Shown: piece after piece, positions 13,746-20,810 of the stretch | Numbering within the stretch: the stretch's first letter is position 1 | Layout: each line of letters opens with the position of its first letter | Origin: an uncultured Clostridia bacterium | GTDB lineage: Bacteria > Bacillota > Clostridia > Christensenellales > UBA1242 | DNA length: 42,656 nt | Direction: 5' to 3' | Assembly: GCA_937900575.1 (NCBI GenBank) | Contig: CALCEI010000088.1 | Location: 1-42,656 of the forward strand | Notes under the pieces: generated by a model | The model's input: only the letters and a program-made list of their open reading frames with translations | What the model was told of the DNA's origin: nothing | The model's database searches: none | Position numbers and translations under genes: made by a program

Positions 13746-15542
13746 ATGGCTAATAAAGGAATATGTGATTTAGCAAATCTTACACCTATTATTAATGATT
13801 ATTTTGCAGATAAAGATGTTGTTGCAAAACATGAGTCTTTTTCAGATTATTGCAGACGTAAAAAATTACTTGTTAAGGAAGATGGCAATTACGTACTTAA
13901 AGTTAACACTGAAAGGTCAGATAGAGAAAAATTCAACAAATACTATGAAACTGTTGAACAAATTTTTATTGCCAAAGACAATACTTACAATTTTAAAACC
14001 AAAAACTTTAACACAGAAAAGATTCTTGGTGGCGAACAAAGTTACACTGCAATTTTTAGCAATTTAACTGATATTCAAAAACAAAGTGCACAAGTTGAAA
14101 GTGTTATTGATTTCTTATATGCAAACCGTACACATTTTGAAAATGAAGATGAAGCTAAAGATATCGTTACTGGCTTCTGCTTGTCTGCAGGATTCTCTAA
14201 CGTACAAATCTTTGGTGGAGATTATGAAAAATGCAAAGAAATGTGCAGATATTACTTACTTGAAGGTGCTTATTCACCTAAAATTAGTAACAGACACCCT
14301 ATTGCGAACCGTTTATTAGTCTCTATAATTGGAGCATTAGTTTTTAGTATTGGAAGTGGTGCAGGTGCAGGTGCAATTACAGCCTTCGCAACAAGAGCCA
14401 CCATGAAAGCAGAAGCCGGCGATGAATTTTTGGGGACACTCATCTCAGATGAAGCAAGCAACATACAAATTTTGAATAAGGCTTCAAGTTATGCAGTATA
14501 TGTAGCCCTTGCTGCACTTCTTGGTATATCAGTTGTTGCTTTAATAAAAGGTTTAAGAAATAATCATAAAACAAGCACAAAAAACAATTTAAACAATTTC
14601 TCAATTAAATCAATTTCATCAGCACAAGATTTATACTACCTTCCAATTGGAAAAGAAATTGAAAAATTCATTACAGAAAATTCAAAAGATAATCTTGTGA
14701 TGGGCGCATGTAAACGCTATACGCATAGAAATCGTTCTAGAAAACATCTTGTAAACGTAATAAAACTTACAGAAAAATTATACAAAATACCAAATCCAAG
14801 AGCAAAAGATAAAGCTTTGCGTGAATCACTCAGCAGTTGGTTGGTTGGTGAATTTGTTGAAGAATCCTTTAAAATTGCAAGTGCAGTTTATGCAAAAGAC
14901 AAAAGATATAAATCTGATATTATTGACCTTTTTGTAAAGAGCAATGTAATTATGGATTTATTGTACGGAAAAGGCAATATTGAAGTTGGTAAAACATTAC
15001 ACGACCAAATTAAAACAAGAAATAAAATCTTCGGTGCAAAGAAAATTGAACAATTATACACTCCAAACGCAATTGTAGAAGCATTTGCACAACAATTGTT
15101 TAATGAAAATTCATCATTAATCACTGCAACTGAAATGGAATTCAGTGTTATTGAATCAGATAAATCTGCATCAAGCAAAGGTGAAGAACCTAAACCTGCA
15201 CCAAAAAAAGATGAAGAATCTAAACCTGCACCAAAAAAAGATGAAGAATCTAAAAATGAAGAAAAACCTAAAGACACTAAAGTTAAAGGTAAATCAAAAG
15301 ATGGTGCTTCGGAAGAAGAAGTTACGATTGAAGTTATCAAAAATTTAGACAGAAAAAAATGGAAAATTAATGTAACTCCAAATAAAAACAACACCAAAAT
15401 TATAATTACAGCTGTGGATAAACTTGGCAACAAAAAAGTTGTTAAATACGCAAGAAGTGCAGATAAATCCTTTGATGCAGAAACAATTGGCAGATTTATT
15501 GTTGATTTTGGTGCGACAGAAACTTCAACCATTAGCAAATAA
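13746..15542 (+). CDS. Unknown 598-residue protein with two membrane segments and repeat linker
   Basis: I do not recognise this family. Residues 1-185 are soluble and mostly helical, with several cysteines (C36, C145, C163, C167). Two hydrophobic segments follow at about 188-214 (rich in GAGAGA) and 248-268. Residues 270-470 are a second helical domain with basic patches. Next comes a low-complexity linker of KPAPKKDEES repeats (about 475-525), then a C-terminal domain of about 75 residues with alternating beta-like strands (KWKINVTPNK, KIIITAVDKL) and a YARSADKSFDAETIGRF segment. No signal peptide is visible. ATG 13746 is chosen because the longer frame would start inside the promoter. It is monocistronic between two strong terminators. 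Confidence 0.85.
   Translation: MANKGICDLANLTPIINDYFADKDVVAKHESFSDYCRRKKLLVKEDGNYVLKVNTERSDREKFNKYYETVEQIFIAKDNTYNFKTKNFNTEKILGGEQSYTAIFSNLTDIQKQSAQVESVIDFLYANRTHFENEDEAKDIVTGFCLSAGFSNVQIFGGDYEKCKEMCRYYLLEGAYSPKISNRHPIANRLLVSIIGALVFSIGSGAGAGAITAFATRATMKAEAGDEFLGTLISDEASNIQILNKASSYAVYVALAALLGISVVALIKGLRNNHKTSTKNNLNNFSIKSISSAQDLYYLPIGKEIEKFITENSKDNLVMGACKRYTHRNRSRKHLVNVIKLTEKLYKIPNPRAKDKALRESLSSWLVGEFVEESFKIASAVYAKDKRYKSDIIDLFVKSNVIMDLLYGKGNIEVGKTLHDQIKTRNKIFGAKKIEQLYTPNAIVEAFAQQLFNENSSLITATEMEFSVIESDKSASSKGEEPKPAPKKDEESKPAPKKDEESKNEEKPKDTKVKGKSKDGASEEEVTIEVIKNLDRKKWKINVTPNKNNTKIIITAVDKLGNKKVVKYARSADKSFDAETIGRFIVDFGATETSTISK
15183..15250 (+). repeat. 30-bp tandem repeat encoding KPAPKKDEES
   Basis: Two nearly identical 30-base units plus a partial third copy within the coding region. 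They encode a Pro/Lys/Glu linker between the helical domain and the C-terminal domain. Confidence 0.85.
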
Positions 15543-15571
15543 AAAAACTAGCATTGCGCTAGTTTTTTTTG
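15543..15571. terminator. Bidirectional terminator
   Basis: Arms 15545-15552 and 15558-15565 (AAACTAGC/GCTAGTTT) around a five-base loop, A-run before and T-run after. It serves the two-TM protein gene and the convergent rubrerythrin gene. Confidence 0.9.
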
Positions 15572-15576
15572 TTATC

Positions 15577-16116
15577 TTAATAGTTTTTGTTTTCAAGTTC
15601 GAAGTAACTTTGTGGGTGGTTACATACTGGGCAAACTTCTGGTGCTGTTTTGCCAACGTGTCTGTGTCCACAGTTACGACATACCCAAACTTTAACTTCT
15701 TGTTTTACAAAGCATTTCTTTTCTTTAACATTTTCTGCCAAAGCTTTATAGCGTGCTTCATGTGCTGCTTCAATTTCTGCAACACCTTCAAACTTTGCTG
15801 CAATTTCTGGGAAGCCTTCTGCCCTTGCTGTTTCTGCAAAACTTTTGTACATATCTGTCCATTCGTAATTTTCACCAGCGGCTGCATCAAGCAAGTTTGT
15901 TAATGTATCTGGCACTTTGCCACCATTTAACAACTTAAACCACATTTTTGCATGTTCTTTTTCATTATTTGCAGTTTCTTCAAACACTGCTGCAATTTGT
16001 TCATAGCCATCTTTTTTTGCTTGGCTTGCAAAGTATGTATATTTATTCCTTGCTTGACTTTCGCCTGCAAAAGCGGCTTTTAAATTTTGTTCTGTTTTTG
16101 TTCCTTTAAGTTCCAT
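15577..16116 (-). CDS. rbr: Rubrerythrin
   Basis: Rubrerythrin is a non-haem di-iron peroxidase that protects anaerobes from hydrogen peroxide. The 179-residue protein has two E-x-x-H ferritin-like iron sites (EKEHAKM near 51-57 and EIEAAHEARY near 110-119) and a C-terminal rubredoxin-type centre with CRNC and CPVC. ATG 16116 has an AGGAGG site. It is monocistronic with its own promoter. A perfect inverted repeat lies between the -10 box and the ribosome site and could be an operator. Confidence 0.97.
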   Translation of the reverse strand: MELKGTKTEQNLKAAFAGESQARNKYTYFASQAKKDGYEQIAAVFEETANNEKEHAKMWFKLLNGGKVPDTLTNLLDAAAGENYEWTDMYKSFAETARAEGFPEIAAKFEGVAEIEAAHEARYKALAENVKEKKCFVKQEVKVWVCRNCGHRHVGKTAPEVCPVCNHPQSYFELENKNY

Positions 16117-16134
16117 AATTTCCTCCTAAACATC

Positions 16135-16148
16135 GATATTTTAATATC
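16135..16148. promoter_or_regulatory. Inverted repeat in the rubrerythrin leader
   Basis: GATATT-TT-AATATC, a perfect palindrome with six-base arms, about 6-20 bases downstream of the -10 box. Possible operator for a peroxide or other regulator. It does not match the PerR box closely, and chance is possible in AT-rich DNA. Confidence 0.3.
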
Positions 16149-16154
16149 AAATAC

Positions 16155-16183
16155 ATTATATAATTTTTAAATTTTTAAAGCAA
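16155..16183 (-). promoter_or_regulatory. Promoter of rubrerythrin
   Basis: On the minus strand TTGCTT (16178-16183), 17 bases, TATAAT (16155-16160). The leader is about 30 bases and contains the AGGAGG site. Confidence 0.65.
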
Positions 16184-16190
16184 CCAAAAG

Positions 16191-17468
16191 TTACTTGTTG
16201 CGTTCTTTTTTCCTTACCATGCCCTTTTCTTTTCCGTTATTGCCTGGGGTATAATAAATTCTATCCTTCAAACTATCTGGCAAGTACTGTTGTTTTACGT
16301 AACCACCATAATTGTGTGGATATTTATATTGTGGCACTTTGTCCGTTTCATAATGATAATTTTTAAGGTGCTCTGGCACTTTGTCGTCTGGGTGGAATTT
16401 AGCATCTTCTTTTGCTTTATCCCTTGCCACAACAACGCTGTTAGATTTTTCTGCTTCACAAACATAAATTATGGCATGTGCAAGTGGAATTTCCCCTTCT
16501 GGCACACCCAAATTTTTTATTGCATTCATTGCAACCATTGCCATTAAAGATGCGTTGCTATCTGCCATGCCAACATCTTCGCTTGCATGGGCAATAAGGC
16601 GCCTACAAATAAGCAAGGGGTCGCAACCTGCTTCAATAAGACGGAAGGCATAATAAAGCGCTGCGTCCGTATCACTTCCACGCAAACTTTTGCAGAAAGC
16701 AGAAAGCATATCATAATACAAATTTTCATCAACAGAAATTACAGGTTGTTGAATGCATTGAGCGGCAACTTTGCCATCAATTACAATCACTCCACTTTTA
16801 TTTGGTGGTGTTGTGCCAACAGCAAGTTCAAGTGCGTTATATGCTGACCTTAAATCCCCATTACAGAATAGTGCAAGATGGTTTAATGCGTCCACTTCCA
16901 ACTTAACTTTAAGTCTTCCATAACCACGTTTTTCGTCCTTTGTTGCCAAAAGCAAGGCATCTTTGATGTCTGCCGGTGTAAGTGGCTCAAATTTAAACAC
17001 ACGACATCTGCTTACAATTGCCGGTGTCATGCTTGTGTGTGGGTTTTCGGTTGTTGTGCCAATAAAGGTTATGTAACCACGTTCAATTGCTTCCAAAACG
17101 GAATCGCTTTGTGCTTTGCTCCACCTGTGACATTCATCTAAAATAAGAAGTGTGCTTTTGCCTGTAAGTTCAAATTTTTGCTTTGCTTCTTCCATAACAC
17201 GTTTTGCATCAGCAACACCACTTGAAACGGCGTTTAACTTTACATATTCAAGCCCCAAAGAATCAGCAACAATAAATGCCAAAGTGGTTTTGCCAACCCC
17301 TGGTGGACCATAAAAAATGCAACTGCCAAGTTTGTTTGTTTGCAATGCACGTCGAATTAAACTGCCTGCACCAACAATGTGTCCTTGACCAACAAATTCG
17401 TTTAAATTTCTTGCTCTCATTTTTTCTGCAAGTGGTATTTGTTTTTCTTCTTCAAAATTATTTTCCAT
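16191..17468 (-). CDS. rarA: Replication-associated recombination protein RarA (AAA+ ATPase)
   Basis: RarA/MgsA acts at stalled replication forks. The 425-residue protein has the N-terminal PLAEKMRARNLNEFVGQGHI, Walker A GPPGVGKTT (54-62), Walker B LLILDECHR, sensor GTTTENP followed by the arginine finger in SRCRVFKF, and the C-terminal tetramerisation region with SDTDAALYYAFRLIEAGCDP and the IARR-like RRLIAHASEDVG. The start codon has no Shine-Dalgarno, and a TATAAT box ends six bases before it. It ends just past the rubrerythrin promoter region; no strong terminator is visible. Confidence 0.96.
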   Translation of the reverse strand: MENNFEEEKQIPLAEKMRARNLNEFVGQGHIVGAGSLIRRALQTNKLGSCIFYGPPGVGKTTLAFIVADSLGLEYVKLNAVSSGVADAKRVMEEAKQKFELTGKSTLLILDECHRWSKAQSDSVLEAIERGYITFIGTTTENPHTSMTPAIVSRCRVFKFEPLTPADIKDALLLATKDEKRGYGRLKVKLEVDALNHLALFCNGDLRSAYNALELAVGTTPPNKSGVIVIDGKVAAQCIQQPVISVDENLYYDMLSAFCKSLRGSDTDAALYYAFRLIEAGCDPLLICRRLIAHASEDVGMADSNASLMAMVAMNAIKNLGVPEGEIPLAHAIIYVCEAEKSNSVVVARDKAKEDAKFHPDDKVPEHLKNYHYETDKVPQYKYPHNYGGYVKQQYLPDSLKDRIYYTPGNNGKEKGMVRKKERNK

Positions 17469-17474
17469 GTAATA

Positions 17475-17502
17475 ATTATATCAAACCTTGAAGTTTTTTC
17501 AA
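17475..17502 (-). promoter_or_regulatory. Promoter of rarA (leaderless type)
   Basis: On the minus strand TTGAAA (17497-17502), 16 bases, extended TGA-TATAAT (17475-17480), then six bases to ATG 17468. Confidence 0.65.
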
Positions 17503-17507
17503 AATGA

Positions 17508-18077
17508 TTAATTAACCATAATTCTTTTTTTGCGCCCACCCACAACATAAGTTAAACAAAAAGCAAGTTTAAGTTTGTTCTGTTTTATGGTTAAATTTTT
17601 ACTGTTTATGTTAATTTTTAACACATTTTTAACAAAATATAGGTATTTTTTTAGTTTTTCACTATCTTCAAAACAAAAAAGATGATTTGTTAAATCTGCA
17701 ACAGATTCTTTATAAAACTTTTGTACGTCAAAATTTTCCATTTCAATTTTAAGTTGCATATAATTAAAAAACCTTTTAACATCACAAAAAATTTGTGTTG
17801 TGCCCAAACTTTCAAAATATAAAAACTTGCCCCAAACAAATGCGTTTTTAACATTTTTTATTGTAACAAGACTTCCACCCTTTTTGCAATGTACGGCGTG
17901 GCCAATAACCATAACACTTGCATTATCAATTTTAATTTTGTGTTTAAAATGTGAACAAAATTCCAAACCAAACTTTTTAAGTTTAAGTTTTGGCAATGGC
18001 TCAACTTTGCACCTATAATGCAAAATAACAAGCATGGTTAAAGTAAATGTTACAAAATAAACAATTAAATACAACAT
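17508..18077 (-). CDS. Unknown protein with N-terminal membrane anchor
   Basis: A 189-residue protein. Residues 1-20 are a single hydrophobic segment (LYLIVYFVTFTLTMLVIL) with little charge before it, probably an anchor. The remainder is basic and beta-rich in its first half (KIDNASVMVIGHAVHCKKGG, VTIKNVKNAFVWGKFLYFES) and ends in GRKKRIMVN. I recognise no motif. The ATG lacks a Shine-Dalgarno; an AATAAT box ends six bases upstream, a weaker case of the leaderless pattern. It is divergent from gapA, and both promoters fit within the intervening 84 bases. Codon use looks like the neighbours. Confidence 0.65.
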   Translation of the reverse strand: MLYLIVYFVTFTLTMLVILHYRCKVEPLPKLKLKKFGLEFCSHFKHKIKIDNASVMVIGHAVHCKKGGSLVTIKNVKNAFVWGKFLYFESLGTTQIFCDVKRFFNYMQLKIEMENFDVQKFYKESVADLTNHLFCFEDSEKLKKYLYFVKNVLKININSKNLTIKQNKLKLAFCLTYVVGGRKKRIMVN

Positions 18078-18115
18078 AACTTGATTATTTACTTAAACTT
18101 TAAAATTAAAATTGT

Positions 18116-18144
18116 TTGACAAATTTTTATATGAATAATAAAAT
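18116..18144 (+). promoter_or_regulatory. Promoter of gapA
   Basis: TTGACA (18116-18121), 17 bases, TAAAAT (18139-18144). The leader carries GAGGTG before ATG 18162. Confidence 0.8.
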
Positions 18145-18161
18145 TAAAATAGAGGTGAAAA

Positions 18162-19184
18162 ATGAAAGCAAGAATAGGTATTAATGGTTTTGGCCGTATT
18201 GGCCGTTTGATTATGCGTGCAAGTGTTGGCAGAAGTGATGTTGAAGTGGTGGCAATTAATGACCCATTTTTAACACCAGATTATGCTTGTTATTTATACA
18301 AGTACGATACAATTCATGGCAAAGCAAAAAGTGAACTTAAAGTTGCTGGCAATGGCTTGAAGTTAAACAGCAAACCAGTTGCATTTTTTGATAAAATGAA
18401 CCCAGATGAAATTGATTGGAAATCTGTTGGTGCAGATTACATTATTGAATGCACAGGCAAATTTACCAATGCAGATGATGCAAGAAAGCACTTTAAAGGT
18501 GGTGCAAAAAAAGTTATTATTTCTGCACCTGGCAAAAATTGCCCAACCTTTGTTATGGGTGTTAATGAACAGAATTATGAAAGTTCAATGGATGTTGTTT
18601 CCAACGCAAGTTGCACAACAAACTGTCTTGCTCCACTTGTAAGGGTTATAAATGACGTTTATGGTGTGGAAGAAGGTTTGATGAGCACAATTCACTCCAC
18701 CACTGCAACTCAACTTACTGTTGATGGCGTTTCCAAAAAAGATTGGCGTGGTGGCAGGGCTGCAAGTGCAAACATAATTCCAAGTTCAACGGGTGCAGCA
18801 AAAGCTGTTGGCGAAGTTTTGCCAGAACTTAAAGGTAAACTTACGGGTATGAGTTTCCGTGTGCCTACCCTTAACGTTAGTGTTGTAGACTTCACTGCAA
18901 AACTTAAAAAACCAACAACCTATGAACACATTTGCAAAACTATGAAAAAATATAGTAAAGATGTTATTCCATCTGTGCTTGGATATACTGATGAACCAGT
19001 TGTTTCAAGTGACTTTATTGGTGATGCCCACACATGTATTTTTGATGAAAAGGCAGGTATTATGATTAGCCCAACCTTTGTAAAACTTGTTGCATGGTAT
19101 GATAATGAATGGGGTTACAGCAACAAATGCTTGGATTTGGCATCAGTAATGTTTAAAAAAGATAACAAATCTTCAAAAAAATAA
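18162..19184 (+). CDS. gapA: Glyceraldehyde-3-phosphate dehydrogenase
   Basis: This NAD-dependent glycolytic enzyme oxidises glyceraldehyde-3-phosphate. The 340-residue protein has the Rossmann start GINGFGRIGRL, VAINDPF with an Asp after the second strand that favours NAD, the catalytic cysteine in SNASCTTNCLAP, the STTATQLTVDG and DWRGGRAA phosphate-binding segments, and WYDNEWGYSNKC near the C-terminus. The NDPF and DWRGGRAA forms resemble the E. coli/eukaryotic-type subgroup. The gene stands alone rather than in the common gap-pgk-tpi operon. Confidence 0.98.
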   Translation: MKARIGINGFGRIGRLIMRASVGRSDVEVVAINDPFLTPDYACYLYKYDTIHGKAKSELKVAGNGLKLNSKPVAFFDKMNPDEIDWKSVGADYIIECTGKFTNADDARKHFKGGAKKVIISAPGKNCPTFVMGVNEQNYESSMDVVSNASCTTNCLAPLVRVINDVYGVEEGLMSTIHSTTATQLTVDGVSKKDWRGGRAASANIIPSSTGAAKAVGEVLPELKGKLTGMSFRVPTLNVSVVDFTAKLKKPTTYEHICKTMKKYSKDVIPSVLGYTDEPVVSSDFIGDAHTCIFDEKAGIMISPTFVKLVAWYDNEWGYSNKCLDLASVMFKKDNKSSKK

Positions 19185-19189
19185 TAAAA

Positions 19190-19222
19190 AGAAAACACAA
19201 GTCAATCCGACCTGTGTTTTTT
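19190..19222. terminator. Bidirectional terminator between gapA and the SDR gene
   Basis: Arms 19192-19203 and 19209-19220 with one A/C mismatch on the plus strand; this becomes a G-U pair on the minus strand. Flanked by A- and T-runs. Confidence 0.8.
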
Positions 19223-19241
19223 TAACTTTTTACAAATATTT

Positions 19242-19904
19242 CTATACTCTTTCAATGACAATATGTGATACACAAAGGTTATTGTTTGTTACATTGTCAT
19301 ATATTGTTTTTGCCACATCACTTGCCTTCATCCAACTTGCAGATTTTTCTATTGAAACATAATCTCTATTATCTTTCCAAAAATCTGTATTCATTCCACC
19401 AGGACAAACTGAAATAACTTTTATTTTAGTCCCTTTATAAGTTGCTTTCAAACTTTCAGTATATCCCAATGCACCCCATTTTGCTGCACAATATAAACTT
19501 TCATTAACATTTCCTTTAAGTGCTGCAGTTGATAAAATATTTATAATTTTAGACCCATTTTTGTTTAACATTGGAATTGCATAAGTTGTGTTTAGAATCA
19601 AACCAACAAGTCCACCTTCAAACACTTTGTTTATGTTTTCTTTTGTATTAATTTCCGGTGAACCAAAAACTCCCGCTGCAGCATTGTTTATTAAATAAGA
19701 AATGGAATATTCTTTTGAATATTTCTCATAAACATTTTTAATAAAAGTTTCATCACTTAAATTTCCGTATTCATAAAAAACGCCTTTAAGTTCTTCTCTT
19801 TTTGTTCTTGCAATAACTAAAACTTTATTATTCTTACTAAACAATTTAACAAGCTCAAGACCAAGGCCCTGTGTTCCACCCGTAACAACAACTAAACTTT
19901 CCAT
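19242..19904 (-). CDS. Short-chain dehydrogenase/reductase
   Basis: A classical SDR of 220 residues with the cofactor loop TGGTQGLG, NNAAAG after the fourth strand, an active-site Ser in INILSTAA, YCAAK (the Tyr-x-x-x-Lys pair), and the CPGGMNTDF loop after it. The substrate cannot be told from sequence. ATG 19904 is chosen because AGGAG lies five bases upstream; the in-frame GTG at 19910 overlaps that site. It has its own promoter and is monocistronic. Confidence 0.9.
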   Translation of the reverse strand: MESLVVVTGGTQGLGLELVKLFSKNNKVLVIARTKREELKGVFYEYGNLSDETFIKNVYEKYSKEYSISYLINNAAAGVFGSPEINTKENINKVFEGGLVGLILNTTYAIPMLNKNGSKIINILSTAALKGNVNESLYCAAKWGALGYTESLKATYKGTKIKVISVCPGGMNTDFWKDNRDYVSIEKSASWMKASDVAKTIYDNVTNNNLCVSHIVIERV

Positions 19905-19920
19905 AATCACTCCTATTTAA

Positions 19921-19949
19921 ATTGTATCATGTTTTTCTCTTCTTAGCAA
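19921..19949 (-). promoter_or_regulatory. Promoter of the SDR gene
   Basis: On the minus strand TTGCTA (19944-19949), 17 bases, extended TGA-TACAAT (19921-19926). Confidence 0.65.
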
Positions 19950-19980
19950 ATAAATTAAAATATTTCCAAACATTCATCAA

Positions 19981-20005
19981 AAAAAGAGTACTTTACGTAC
20001 TCTCT
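19981..20005 (-). terminator. Terminator of tRNA-Ser
   Basis: On the minus strand, perfect seven-base arms AGAGTAC/GTACTCT around GTAAA, followed by seven T. It begins directly after the tRNA 3' end. Confidence 0.85.
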
Positions 20006-20006
20006 T

Positions 20007-20094
20007 TGGCGCAGAGACTGGGATTCGAACCCAGGAAGGCTTGCACCTTGCCAGTTTTCAAGACTGGTGTATTCGACCACTCTACCATCTCTGC
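20007..20094 (-). tRNA. tRNA-Ser (anticodon UGA), CCA encoded
   Basis: The acceptor stem pairs GCAGAGA (20088-20094) with TCTCTGC, followed by discriminator G and an encoded CCA (20007-20009). The anticodon stem CCAGT/ACTGG encloses loop CTTGAAA, giving anticodon TGA. The long variable arm (GGTGCAAGCC region) and 88-base length fit serine class II tRNAs. The T arm has GGGTTCGAATCCC. Confidence 0.97.
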
Positions 20095-20118
20095 ATAAGT
20101 TCTTTTGCGAACATGGTT

Positions 20119-20147
20119 AGTGTAACATATTGCAGTATTTTTTGCAA
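20119..20147 (-). promoter_or_regulatory. Promoter of tRNA-Ser
   Basis: On the minus strand TTGCAA (20142-20147), 17 bases, TACACT (20119-20124), about 25 bases before the mature 5' end. Confidence 0.65.
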
Positions 20148-20239
20148 GTATTTTTAAGAATTTTTGTTTAATAACATAATGTGACAAAACAAGTGATAAA
20201 AATTTAAAATTCTCTTTCCGTGGCAAAAGTAAAATAAAC

Positions 20240-20245
20240 TACACT
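20240..20245 (+). promoter_or_regulatory. Candidate -10 box of the YiiX-like gene (leaderless type)
   Basis: TACACT ends exactly six bases before ATG 20252. No convincing -35 box is visible at 16-18 bases, so the assignment is tentative. Confidence 0.35.
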
Positions 20246-20251
20246 TAAAGC

Positions 20252-20779
20252 ATGTGCAAAAAAGTGTTTTTAATTTTAAGCAACAGCCACTCTGGTGTTT
20301 CCAAATTGCTTAAATTCTTTTCTCATGATGAATATACACATGTTGCAATTTCTTTATCTCGTGAACTTAAAGAGATGTATTCTTTTGGTCGCCTGCATGC
20401 AAATTTGCCAATTCCGGGTGGGTTTGTTGTGGAAGATAAAAACGGAAAATTTTACACACGTTTTAACAAAACCAAGGTTAAAATTTTGGAAGTTGATGTA
20501 ACCGAAGAACAATTTGAACAAATAAAATTTTTTATAAACTACCATGTTAGGCACAAGAAATCACTTAAATATGATTATTTTGGCGTACTTTTGGCATATT
20601 TTAATAAAACCCGTGTTATTTCAAACAGAAAATATTGTTCGCAATTTGTTAAAGATTGTTTAACTTATGCCAAGGTGGAAGGCTCACAAACTCTTCCAAA
20701 AGTTACCCGACCAATCCATTTTGATAATTTCCAAAATTCTGTTTGCATTTATGAAGGTCCACTTAAAAACTACAATTAA
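20252..20779 (+). CDS. YiiX/YaeF-like permuted papain-fold protein
   Basis: A 175-residue protein resembling the YaeF/YiiX branch of the NlpC/P60 superfamily, which are permuted papain-fold amidases or hydrolases. The N-terminal region has SNSHSGVSKLLKFFSHDEYTHVAISL, placing the catalytic histidine in THVAISL (about residue 30). The nucleophile is the cysteine in NRKYCSQFVKDCL (about 130), matching the permuted order His-before-Cys. No signal peptide is seen, so it is probably cytoplasmic. The substrate is unknown. The ATG lacks a Shine-Dalgarno. Fold assignment is from motifs alone. Confidence 0.8.
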   Translation: MCKKVFLILSNSHSGVSKLLKFFSHDEYTHVAISLSRELKEMYSFGRLHANLPIPGGFVVEDKNGKFYTRFNKTKVKILEVDVTEEQFEQIKFFINYHVRHKKSLKYDYFGVLLAYFNKTRVISNRKYCSQFVKDCLTYAKVEGSQTLPKVTRPIHFDNFQNSVCIYEGPLKNYN

Positions 20780-20780
20780 A

Positions 20781-20808
20781 AAACAGGGCACCTGCCCTGC
20801 TTTTTTAA
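20781..20808. terminator. Bidirectional terminator
   Basis: Arms 20784-20790 and 20793-20799 (CAGGGCA/TGCCCTG) flanked by A- and T-runs. It separates the YiiX-like gene from the convergent surface-protein gene. Confidence 0.85.
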
Positions 20809-20810
20809 CA

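Noticed and set aside
14888..15538. Minus-strand 216-codon frame rich in Ser, Leu and Phe
   Set aside because: It is antisense to the two-TM protein gene, lacks a ribosome site and mirrors its Lys/Glu linker.
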